Below, one piece after another: positions 1 to 6,482 of a stretch of DNA of 6,552 nt. Source of the stretch: Actinomycetes bacterium (GTDB lineage: Bacteria > Actinomycetota > Actinomycetes > Propionibacteriales > Propionibacteriaceae); assembly GCA_023442485.1 (NCBI GenBank), contig JAEZZG010000034.1, forward strand, positions 1 to 6,552, in the 5' to 3' direction. The position numbers and the translations under genes were made by a program. Under the pieces are notes generated by a model, which had not been told where the DNA came from, made no database searches, and saw nothing but the letters and a program-made list of their open reading frames with translations. Within the stretch, counting starts at the first letter, position 1, and every line of letters starts with the position of its first letter.

Positions 1-551
1 GCGCTGGAGATCGGATCCAAGTGGCCCAATCCCGATTGGGTCGCCAGGGTGCCTTCCAGGATCGTCGGCAGCATCGGTTCATCGATCTGGACGATGAGTT
101 CCACGTTGAGCCTGCGGGCAAGCTGGGTCACTGCCTCGGCTAGACCACTCGCCAATGACTGGCTGAGGTCACGACGTAGTCCTGCATCAGCTATGGCGCG
201 TTCGCCGCGAGCCCGATGCAAACAAGCACTCAACGTAGCTGGCCCCACCCACGAGACCTTGAATGGCCCCGAATAACCTTGTGCCTGCACTTCTGCCATC
301 TCCCAGTCATCGCGAATCAATGCCCTGGCTCGACGTTGATCACGTCCAGACACCGAGGTCATCGACCATCCGTCACTGGTGAGTTCGATCGCCATCTGGT
401 CAATAATCGCGACTCCCCGACCGATCATGGTGGCGTAGGGGCCTCGACTGGGCAACTCAACGAGATAGGGCAGATCGCTAACGTCCATCGCAATCTTCTG
501 TGCCTCAGCGAAGTCATCTCCTGGCCACGACCCCAGTCCGGTCACGAGCAC
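1..551 (-). CDS. MetE-like (cobalamin-independent methionine synthase C-terminal family) protein, 3' end outside window
   Basis: Reading the minus strand from GTG at 551 gives 183 uninterrupted codons to the left edge. It starts VLVTGLGSWPG and later reads QIDEPMLPTILEG (D157, E158, P159). The TGLGSWPG opening and the DEP motif are typical of the actinobacterial proteins annotated as vitamin-B12-independent methionine synthase family, such as the Mycobacterium tuberculosis Rv3015c type. These resemble the C-terminal TIM barrel of MetE, and full-length members are roughly 330 to 350 residues, so a little over half is visible. The GTG start is supported by AAGGAGA six bases upstream and by agreement with the family N-terminus. 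No signal peptide or membrane segment is seen, so a cytosolic location is likely. The gene lies 68 bp after mnmA on the same strand, probably in one transcript. The zinc-binding C-terminal region would lie outside the window. Real methionine synthase activity is unproven for this short family, and the substrate is unknown. Confidence 0.86.
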   Translation of the reverse strand, partial: MLVTGLGSWPGDDFAEAQKIAMDVSDLPYLVELPSRGPYATMIGRGVAIIDQMAIELTSDGWSMTSVSGRDQRRARALIRDDWEMAEVQAQGYSGPFKVSWVGPATLSACLHRARGERAIADAGLRRDLSQSLASGLAEAVTQLARRLNVELIVQIDEPMLPTILEGTLATQSGLGHLDPISS

Positions 552-557
552 GGCTAG

Positions 558-564
558 TCTCCTT
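558..564 (-). promoter_or_regulatory. Ribosome binding site that fixes the GTG start of the MetE-like gene
   Basis: The minus strand reads AAGGAGA, then a six-base spacer, then GTG at 551. A second in-frame GTG two codons later (545) has a longer spacing and is less likely. The site lies inside the 68-bp gap after mnmA, and I see no convincing promoter or hairpin in that gap. Confidence 0.75.
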
Positions 565-619
565 CGTCCAGATGATAGATGTGTTGACCCTATCGCGACC
601 CAAGGGGCGCCGGGATCGC

Positions 620-1723
620 CTAGGTGTTGTCTGGCGACGGGTCCGGCTGGACACTATTCCCGACCGACTCCATCACTCGTGATGAGCCAACCACCCGATC
701 ACCGTCATAGAACACCATTCCTTGGCCTGCCGCCACTGCTGATGTGGGCTGGTCCAGGGTTGCCGTCATCGTCGAGCCATCAAATGCGAAGGTCGCAGCA
801 AGCGGGGTGCCGTGGGAACGTACCTGTGCGAATCCTCGCCAAGGCTTGTCGATGACGCCTTCTGTCCACGAAACATTGTCGGCGCGAATCTGGCTGATCT
901 GCAGTTCCTGTCTGGATCCGACGACGACGGTGTTATCTGCCGGGCGAATCTGGAGGACGTAGCGGGGCCGACCGTTAGCGGCGGGAGTCTGGATAGACAA
1001 TCCCTTGCGCTGACCAATGGTGTAGTGGTGGGTGCCTTGGTGGTGGCCGAGAACATTGCCTGATGAATCAACGATGTTGCCAGCCCCACCCTGGATTCTG
1101 CGGTCCAAGAATCCGGCGGTATTCCCGTCGGGGATGAAACAGATGTCAAGTGAATCGGGTTTGGCAGCGACCGGAAGTCCGCGTCGGTGGGCTTCTTCGC
1201 GAACTTCATCCTTGGAGGCGACGTCACCGAGGGGGAACATCGCCCGGCGAAGTTCGTCTTGGGTGAGCACCGACAAGACGTAGGACTGATCTTTTGACCT
1301 ATTCGCCGCCCGATACAAAGACACGGTGCCGTCGGCAGCCCTAGTAAGCCTGGCATAGTGGCCGGTTGCCACAGCGTCATAGCCTTTATCGAGCGCCATT
1401 TTCTGCAGAGACGAGAACTTGATGGCGCGGTTACACAACAGACACGGATTCGGGGTGATTCCCCGGCGATACCCATCCACCCAAGGCTCGACGACAGCTT
1501 GATCGAAGGAGTTAGACAAATCCCACTGTTGGAGTTCGCAACCGAGCATGTCCGCGACGGTGGCAGCGTCGGCTGCGTCGGTGGGAGAGCCACAGCCTCG
1601 CCCAGATTCGGTGAACTTGGACAGTTTGAGATAGACCGCAGTCACCTCGTGACCTGCTTCGACAAGTCTGGCGGCGACGACGGACGAATCCACACCGCCA
1701 GACAGAGCCACCACTACCCTCAT
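620..1723 (-). CDS. mnmA: tRNA-specific 2-thiouridylase MnmA
   Basis: This 367-residue cytosolic enzyme activates U34 of the Lys, Glu and Gln tRNAs with ATP and installs sulfur to give the 2-thio group of (mnm5)s2U. The length fits the family. The N-terminal PP-loop ATP-pyrophosphatase motif SGGVDSSV is at residues 8-15. The first active-site region, TPNPCLLCNRAIKF, places the catalytic Cys at C97, with C94 three residues before it. The second catalytic Cys is C195 in SLDICFIPDGN. ATGHYARL (about 119-126) and HYTIGQRKGL (about 233-242) are further family signatures, followed by the central and C-terminal beta-barrel domains. The last 15 or so residues (SVGNSVQPDPSPDNT) look like a non-conserved tail. 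The ATG at 1723 has AGGAGG (1728-1733) four bases upstream. The stop is TAG at 620-622. The gene is followed on the same strand by the MetE-like gene. Upstream lies a divergent spacer and glgX, with no cysteine desulfurase gene next door. Confidence 0.97.
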   Translation of the reverse strand: MRVVVALSGGVDSSVVAARLVEAGHEVTAVYLKLSKFTESGRGCGSPTDAADAATVADMLGCELQQWDLSNSFDQAVVEPWVDGYRRGITPNPCLLCNRAIKFSSLQKMALDKGYDAVATGHYARLTRAADGTVSLYRAANRSKDQSYVLSVLTQDELRRAMFPLGDVASKDEVREEAHRRGLPVAAKPDSLDICFIPDGNTAGFLDRRIQGGAGNIVDSSGNVLGHHQGTHHYTIGQRKGLSIQTPAANGRPRYVLQIRPADNTVVVGSRQELQISQIRADNVSWTEGVIDKPWRGFAQVRSHGTPLAATFAFDGSTMTATLDQPTSAVAAGQGMVFYDGDRVVGSSRVMESVGNSVQPDPSPDNT

Positions 1724-1821
1724 TCAACCTCCTGGATTTAGTCCGTGAGTGCAACCGAATCGAGACATCAACTATTCCACATTCCTCCAGGCCGATCTAG
1801 GGTACCTGGCGGGAGTGACGA

Positions 1822-1837
1822 GTGGAGTGCACCCCAC
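1822..1837. repeat. 16-bp near-perfect palindrome, possible operator
   Basis: The sequence GTGGAGTGCACCCCAC is a dyad in which seven of the eight base pairs are symmetric (GTGG.GTG against CAC.CCAC). It has no central spacer, so it fits a protein-binding site better than an RNA hairpin. It lies about 100 bp upstream of the mnmA start and 248 bp upstream of the glgX start. I do not recognise it as the site of a known regulator. A single dyad of this size could also arise by chance. Confidence 0.3.
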
Positions 1838-1983
1838 CTGACACACCGTTCTTCGTCAACTATCGGCAACGGAGTGTTTTGGGTACGATTACCACGGCGC
1901 AAGGGTTCGTCAACCCGGCAACACCTGTTCAACGCCTGGCGTGAACTCCCCGGTTCTACTCGCTCACTAGGGCAAATACCGGG

Positions 1984-2001
1984 TCAGGAAACTCAGGAAA
2001 C
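1984..2001. repeat. Short perfect tandem duplication (9 bp x 2)
   Basis: The 9-mer TCAGGAAAC occurs twice in direct succession, about 85-100 bp before the glgX start. It could be a slippage product or a pair of half-sites on one DNA face, since the 9-bp period is close to one helical turn. There is no other evidence of function. Confidence 0.35.
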
Positions 2002-2084
2002 CATCAAGGACGAGATTGGGTGAGGCCGACATCTCTCGAGCGCCGCTGGATTTACCTCCTGACCAAGACACGGACTAAGCGAGC

Positions 2085-4235
2085 GTGGCAGTGACTCTTG
2101 ACTCTACGAATCCCGCCAGATTCGGGGCGACACTTGACGATAACGGCTGTCATTTCAAACTCCACGCCCCTCGCGCCAGCCACGTCGAACTCGTACTGAT
2201 TCACCCTTCTCGGCCACCCCGCACCGAAGCCATGCTGATGGACGCTGGCGGATCTTGGTCAACTTACGTCCCCGGGGTCCAAGCTGGACAGCGTTACGGC
2301 TACCGCGTCCACGGCGACTGGGATCCGGATTCAGGGCTGCGCTTCAACTCAGCGAAGTTACTCCTCGATCCCTACGCGCGCGCCATTACCTCCGGGATTG
2401 ACTACTTCGGTCCGGTACTCGACCACGTCCCGGCCTCCTACTACGTCCCCGATCGCCGGGATTCCGCTGAATCGGTCCCCATCGGTGTCGTCGTTGCCGA
2501 CTCTGCCCCGCCGCTTCCCCACCCCGGTCGCCGCGCGATGACAGATTCGGTCATCTACGAACTCCACGTCAAGGGATTCACTCAGCTTCACCCAGACATT
2601 CCGCCCCACCTGCGTGGCACCTTTGCCGGGCTCGCACACCCGGCTGTGATCGAGTACCTCACCTCGCTTGGGGTGAGTGCGATTGAGCTGCTACCGGCAC
2701 AGCACTTCATTTCTGAGAAATTTGTCTTCTTCAACGGAAAGACGAACTACTGGGGATATAACACCCTCGGCTTCTTCGCGCCTCACGCCGCCTACTGTTC
2801 GACTGGCTCAATGGGCCAACAGGTTGACGAGTTTAAGAATATGGTTTCGGTAATGCACTCGGCAGGTATCGAAGTGCTGATGGACGTGGTCTATAACCAC
2901 ACTGCCGAAGCGAGCCTGGCTGGGCCAACCTTGTCGTGGCGCGGTATTGATCACCAGGGTTTCTACCGTCTATCTAATAATCTCCGCGACGATTTCGACG
3001 TCACTGGCTGCGGTAACTCTCTCAACACTGCCAACCAGATGGTCGAAGACATGATCATCGATTCACTGTCGTACTGGGTCACTGAGATGGGGATTGACGG
3101 TTTCCGCTTTGACCTAGCCACAACCTTGATTCGAGACAAAGATCACCACGTCGATCTCGATCATCCGTGGAAGCGGCGAATCGACAACGACCCGACCTTC
3201 GCCGACATCAAACTTATCGCCGAACCATGGGATATCGGCCCCTATGGGTATCAAGTGGGTTCGTGGGGGCCTCGCTGGTCCGAATGGAATGACCGCTACC
3301 GTGACTTCGTGAGATCGTTTTGGCGTAACTACGCCAACATTCGAGAGTTGGGGACCCGTCTTTCCGGTTCACCCGACATCTACAACCACTCCAACCTATT
3401 GGCCTCCCGGTCGATCAACTTTGTTACCTGTCACGACGGGTTCACCATGCGCGATTTGGTGTCCTACGACATCAAACACAACGAGGGCAACGGGGAGAAC
3501 AACCGTGACGGCTCCGATCACAATCTGTCGTGGAACTGCGGCTGGGAGGGTGAGACGTCGGATCCGAAGATCATCGGTTTGCGTCGCCGCCAGATGAAGA
3601 ACTTCATGGCCACGTTGATGGCTTCCACCGGTGTCCCCATGATTCTGGCCGGAGATGAGCGCGCCCGCACCCAAGGCGGCAACAACAATGCCTACTGCCA
3701 AGACAACCAGATCTCGTGGGTTGACTGGAGTAGTGAGGCCTGTTGGGGCGAGATTGTCGAGGCAACGAAGACCTTGATCTCGATTCGCGGCGAACATCCG
3801 TCACTGCGGCCCGCCTGCTTCCGTCACGGGCAGCAGGTGCGAAATGCCGACGATGTCGAGTTGGGCCGCCCCGATCTGGCCTGGTTCAGCCCCTCTGGTC
3901 AACCGATGACCCATGTGGATTGGCACGCAGATCACGCTCAGGTGCTAGGGATGTATTCGTCCACCGTCGACGACGCCTGCCTGGTGTGGTTCAATGCCGC
4001 CGACGCCCCAGCCACCGTCACCTTGCCTGGACCCAATTTCGGGTTGAGCTTTACCGTCCTCTACGACACCGCCGATGCTGTGCAACGTGAACGCAACTAT
4101 CGCCCTGGCGCTAAGGTGACCATCGCTGAACGTTGCGTGGTTTTCTTCCATGCCGCAGTCTCCGACCAGCCGATGGGAGTTGACGAGCAGGCAGAGATCA
4201 AGGACGGGACCTGCGCTGATTGTGTGACTCAGTGA
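2085..4235 (+). CDS. glgX: Glycogen debranching enzyme GlgX (isoamylase-type alpha-1,6-glucosidase, GH13)
   Basis: This 716-residue cytosolic enzyme hydrolyses alpha-1,6 branch points of glycogen, preferably short branches left by phosphorylase. An N-terminal CBM48 domain (about 11-105; GQRYGYRVHG, FNSAKLLLDPYARAI) precedes the GH13 barrel starting near VIYELHVKGFT (156). The four GH13 regions are intact: DVVYNHT (267-273), GFRFD with nucleophile D343, AEPWD with acid/base E380, and FVTCHDG with H450 and D451. NYWGYN (221-226) is also typical. The length agrees with actinobacterial GlgX/TreX (about 700-720). An in-frame TAA at 2076-2078 bounds the start. GTG 2085 is given, but GTG 2091 is an equal or better choice, because the weak AAGCGAG (2077-2083) lies 1 base from the first and 7 bases from the second. 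The tail ends TCADCVTQ, with a Cys pair. glgE follows after 71 bp on the same strand. TreX of a TreY/TreZ trehalose route is the alternative name, but the glgE neighbour favours GlgX. Confidence 0.95.
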   Translation: MAVTLDSTNPARFGATLDDNGCHFKLHAPRASHVELVLIHPSRPPRTEAMLMDAGGSWSTYVPGVQAGQRYGYRVHGDWDPDSGLRFNSAKLLLDPYARAITSGIDYFGPVLDHVPASYYVPDRRDSAESVPIGVVVADSAPPLPHPGRRAMTDSVIYELHVKGFTQLHPDIPPHLRGTFAGLAHPAVIEYLTSLGVSAIELLPAQHFISEKFVFFNGKTNYWGYNTLGFFAPHAAYCSTGSMGQQVDEFKNMVSVMHSAGIEVLMDVVYNHTAEASLAGPTLSWRGIDHQGFYRLSNNLRDDFDVTGCGNSLNTANQMVEDMIIDSLSYWVTEMGIDGFRFDLATTLIRDKDHHVDLDHPWKRRIDNDPTFADIKLIAEPWDIGPYGYQVGSWGPRWSEWNDRYRDFVRSFWRNYANIRELGTRLSGSPDIYNHSNLLASRSINFVTCHDGFTMRDLVSYDIKHNEGNGENNRDGSDHNLSWNCGWEGETSDPKIIGLRRRQMKNFMATLMASTGVPMILAGDERARTQGGNNNAYCQDNQISWVDWSSEACWGEIVEATKTLISIRGEHPSLRPACFRHGQQVRNADDVELGRPDLAWFSPSGQPMTHVDWHADHAQVLGMYSSTVDDACLVWFNAADAPATVTLPGPNFGLSFTVLYDTADAVQRERNYRPGAKVTIAERCVVFFHAAVSDQPMGVDEQAEIKDGTCADCVTQ

Positions 4236-4246
4236 AATATCTTCTC

Positions 4247-4258
4247 CTATCTTGATAG
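4247..4258. repeat. 12-bp perfect dyad in the glgX-glgE gap
   Basis: CTATC and GATAG flank a TT centre, giving a fully symmetric 5-bp dyad 11 bases after the glgX stop and about 50 bases before glgE. The stem is too short and AT-rich to be a terminator, and no T-run follows. It could be a weak operator for an internal promoter, but I found no -35/-10 pair with proper spacing in this 71-bp gap. It may also be a chance match. Confidence 0.25.
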
Positions 4259-4292
4259 CGTTTGATGTGTTCTGGAGAACCTGTTGACTACT

Positions 4293-4300
4293 GAGGTAGG
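4293..4300 (+). promoter_or_regulatory. Ribosome binding site of glgE
   Basis: The purine-rich GAGGTAGG ends six bases before the ATG at 4307. This supports that start over the next in-frame ATG (4412, residue 36), which has no Shine-Dalgarno-like sequence. A TTGACT hexamer at 4284-4289 overlaps the leader, but no -10 follows before the start codon. Confidence 0.65.
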
Positions 4301-4306
4301 TACACT

Positions 4307-6406
4307 ATGACGAAATCATCGGCCCCACGCTCGCGTTCTTCGGCGAAGCGGGTTGCCCGGCCCGTCACTGAGACGACTTCGGCGTCCGCGCAGAAGACAA
4401 AGCCGGTTTTCATGGATGTCAACGCTAAACAATCCAATCGCGATGCGATCGGGCGGATCCCGGTGATTGACGTATTCCCCGTCATTCAAGGTGGTAAGTA
4501 CCCTGCTAAAGCCGTCGTCGGCGAACTCCTGCCCATCCGCGCCACCGTCTTTCGCGAAGGCCACGATGCGGTGTGGGCCTCGGTGATCTTGACCTCTCCT
4601 TCAGGTAAGGAATACCGCACCGATATGACCCAGGTTGAACCGAAGGGTCTTGATCAGTGGGAGGCGTGGGTTCGTATCGGCGATGAACCCGGGCAGTGGA
4701 CCTTCCGGGTTGAAGGCTGGTCTTCACCGTGGCACACCTGGAAACATAGTGCCGACGCCAAGTTGCCGCTCAATCTCGATGTCAACCTAGTCTGTGCTGA
4801 AGCGCAGCAGATCTTCGAGCAAGCAGCAAAGAACGCCGACGCTGCCGCAGACAGCTCCTCTGCCGTCTTCTTGCGTTCTGCCGCCTCAGTTCTTATCCCG
4901 GAGCGCGATCCTGAGGATTTGATCGAGGTTGTCGATTCCAAGGCACTGGCGCGCGCAATGGCCAGCTACGCCCCACGCGAGTTGATCTCTCCCACCCAGG
5001 AATTTCCCTTGTGGGTTGATCGGAAGCGGGCCCTCTTTGGTGCCTGGTATGAATTCTTCCCCCGTTCCCAGGGCGCACACTATGATCCGGCTACGAATTC
5101 GTGGACCTCGGGAACCTTGCGCGGTTCCTTTGAGCGTCTCGAGGCAGCCGCCCAGATGGGGTTCGACGTGGTCTACCTCCCCCCAATCCACCCCGTCGGG
5201 ACCGCGTTCCGCAAGGGGAAGAACAACACCTTGACCCCTGAAGACGGAGACCCCGGTTCGCCTTGGGCCATCGGTTCACCTGATGGCGGGCACGAACAGA
5301 TTCACCCGGATCTGGGCACCATCGAAGACTTCGATGCCTTCGTCGACAAAGCCAAGGATCTCGGTCTCGAGGTTGCCCTCGACTTCGCCCTGCAGTGCTC
5401 GCCCGATCACCCGTGGGTGAAACAGCATCCCGAATGGTTCTCAACTCGAGTCGACGGCACCATTGCCTACGCCGAGAATCCACCAAAGAAGTACCAAGAC
5501 ATCTACCCGATCAACTTCGACCAGGATCCCGAGGGTATCTACCACGAGGTTTTCAACGTGTTGGAGTTTTGGATCAACCACGGTGTCACTATCTTCCGAG
5601 TCGACAATCCGCACACCAAGCCGGTCAGTTTCTGGGCCTGGTTGATGGCTGAGATGCGGCAGAAGCACCCCGAGGTGTTGTTCCTCGCCGAAGCGTTCAC
5701 CCGTCCTGCCATGATGCAATCCTTGGGACGGATCGGATTCCACCAAGGCTACACCTACTTCACCTGGCGAAACTCCAAAGAAGAGCTTGAACAATACCTC
5801 ACCGAGGTCTGCGAGGAATCAGCCCACCGGTTCCGACCCAACTTCTTCACCAACACTCCCGACATCAATCCTTTGTCGGTCAGATCTGGTCGACCGTCGG
5901 CATTCGCGATCCGGACCATCCTGGCATCGACGATGTCGCCGTCGTGGGGTATGTATTCAGGTTGGGAATTGTTCGAGCACATCCCGCTGAAGGAAGGCGG
6001 AGAAGAGTACCTGGATTCGGAGAAGTACGAATACCGCCCCAGGAATTTCAACGCCGAACCTAACCTGAATCTCTTGATCGGCAAACTCAACCAGATTCGT
6101 CACGACCATCCTGCTCTCCAGCAACTTCGGCAGACCCACATCCAACATTCTTCGAGCCCCGAAGTCATCGCCTTCACCAAGCAGGACGGAGACGATCGGA
6201 TGATTGTGATCTGTTCTCTTGCCGATGATCACGATGTTGAATCGACGATTAGCCTAGATATGGAGTCGTTAGGTCTACGCCATGACGCAGTGATTCGGGT
6301 CAAGGACGAACTCAGTGGCCAGTCCTATGTCTGGGGCGCACAAAACTATGTTCGGTTGAACCCGCATTCACCTGCACACATCATGTCGATTCAGGTCAAC
6401 GACTAA
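4307..6406 (+). CDS. glgE: Alpha-1,4-glucan:maltose-1-phosphate maltosyltransferase GlgE (GH13_3)
   Basis: This 699-residue cytosolic enzyme transfers maltosyl units from alpha-maltose-1-phosphate to the non-reducing end of alpha-1,4-glucans, the chain-extending step of the GlgE glycogen pathway. A Ser/Thr/Lys/Arg-rich N-terminal extension (1-48) precedes the family hallmark GRIPVIDVFPV (49-59) and YPAKAVVGE, which open the N-terminal beta-sandwich. A helical segment lies near 160-195. In the GH13 barrel, D359 starts DFALQCSPDHPW, the nucleophile is D433 in FRVDNPHTKP, the acid/base is E462 in FLAEAF, and D519 sits in NTPDINP. The spacings 29 and 57 equal those of Streptomyces coelicolor GlgE1 (D394, E423, D480 from memory, offset +39). 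The same offset puts the donor-site residues at N391, K394, Y396 and N434, all present. The C-terminal beta domain runs from about 615. The ATG at 4307 is backed by GAGGTAGG. The gene probably shares a transcript with glgX and is followed by a hairpin and a further gene. Confidence 0.97.
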   Translation: MTKSSAPRSRSSAKRVARPVTETTSASAQKTKPVFMDVNAKQSNRDAIGRIPVIDVFPVIQGGKYPAKAVVGELLPIRATVFREGHDAVWASVILTSPSGKEYRTDMTQVEPKGLDQWEAWVRIGDEPGQWTFRVEGWSSPWHTWKHSADAKLPLNLDVNLVCAEAQQIFEQAAKNADAAADSSSAVFLRSAASVLIPERDPEDLIEVVDSKALARAMASYAPRELISPTQEFPLWVDRKRALFGAWYEFFPRSQGAHYDPATNSWTSGTLRGSFERLEAAAQMGFDVVYLPPIHPVGTAFRKGKNNTLTPEDGDPGSPWAIGSPDGGHEQIHPDLGTIEDFDAFVDKAKDLGLEVALDFALQCSPDHPWVKQHPEWFSTRVDGTIAYAENPPKKYQDIYPINFDQDPEGIYHEVFNVLEFWINHGVTIFRVDNPHTKPVSFWAWLMAEMRQKHPEVLFLAEAFTRPAMMQSLGRIGFHQGYTYFTWRNSKEELEQYLTEVCEESAHRFRPNFFTNTPDINPLSVRSGRPSAFAIRTILASTMSPSWGMYSGWELFEHIPLKEGGEEYLDSEKYEYRPRNFNAEPNLNLLIGKLNQIRHDHPALQQLRQTHIQHSSSPEVIAFTKQDGDDRMIVICSLADDHDVESTISLDMESLGLRHDAVIRVKDELSGQSYVWGAQNYVRLNPHSPAHIMSIQVND

Positions 6407-6424
6407 CCCCCATCTGACCTCACC

Positions 6425-6461
6425 CACCACCGAGGCCGCCTCCTTGGGTGCCTCGGTGGTG
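6425..6461 (+). terminator. 12-bp inverted repeat after glgE, likely intrinsic terminator or attenuator
   Basis: The arms CACCACCGAGGC (6425-6436) and GCCTCGGTGGTG (6450-6461) are perfectly complementary, are GC-rich and enclose a 13-base loop. The 3' side continues TTGTATCTT, a modest rather than perfect T-run. The hairpin begins 19 bases after the glgE stop and ends 21 bases before the next start codon. It could end the glgX-glgE transcript, or lower read-through into the downstream gene. The imperfect T-tract and tight packing leave room for an RNA-stability or attenuation role. Confidence 0.65.
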
Positions 6462-6482
6462 TTGTATCTTCCTCGGAGAACC

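Larger units (their letters stand above)
1724..2084. other. Divergent intergenic spacer between mnmA and glgX, no supported gene
   Basis: The 361 bp separate the starts of mnmA (minus) and glgX (plus) and must hold the promoters of both transcripts. I could not find a -35/-10 pair with good matches and spacing on either strand. A TACGAT hexamer at 1884-1889 (plus) is a possible -10 but lacks a recognisable -35. A 92-codon plus-strand reading frame (from GTG 1745) has no ribosome binding site, has low-complexity-like composition and resembles no family I know, so I treat it as non-coding. The spacer holds a 16-bp near-palindrome (1822-1837) and a 9-bp tandem duplication (1984-2001), listed separately. 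No tRNA or recognisable riboswitch was seen. Confidence 0.7.

Noticed and set aside
569..600. Possible promoter for the MetE-like gene (minus strand, TTGGGT upstream of TATCAT)
   Set aside because: The spacing of about 20 bases and the weak -35 match make it poor. Co-transcription with mnmA is the simpler reading.
1358..1741. 127-codon plus-strand frame opposite the mnmA 5' half
   Set aside because: It is antisense to a clear, full-length mnmA with all catalytic motifs. Long shadow frames are expected at this GC content.
1784..1809. CCAGG/CCTGG inverted repeat upstream of mnmA as a riboswitch or hairpin
   Set aside because: It is a five-base stem with a long loop and no conserved riboswitch core, so it is not distinguishable from chance.
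1745..2023. 92-codon plus-strand reading frame in the divergent spacer
   Set aside because: It starts at a GTG with no ribosome binding site, overlaps the region needed for two promoters, has Ser/Arg/Gly-rich composition and shows no recognisable motif.
1967..2032. 21-codon minus-strand frame (MSASPNLVLDG...) with AGGAGG further upstream
   Set aside because: The AGGAGG element is about 20 bases from the ATG, too far for normal initiation, and no start codon lies at the right distance. It is probably a chance purine run.
3396..3797. 133-codon minus-strand frame opposite glgX with hydrophobic stretches
   Set aside because: It lies fully inside glgX in the opposite direction. The Val/Ala-rich stretches come from complementing GH13 codons. 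No ribosome binding site or family resemblance was seen.
4284..4306. TTGACT and TACACT before glgE as a promoter
   Set aside because: The two hexamers are only 11 bases apart, and the second abuts the ATG and follows the ribosome binding site.
5091..5486. 131-codon minus-strand frame opposite glgE
   Set aside because: It is a very Arg-rich antisense shadow of the conserved GlgE catalytic region.
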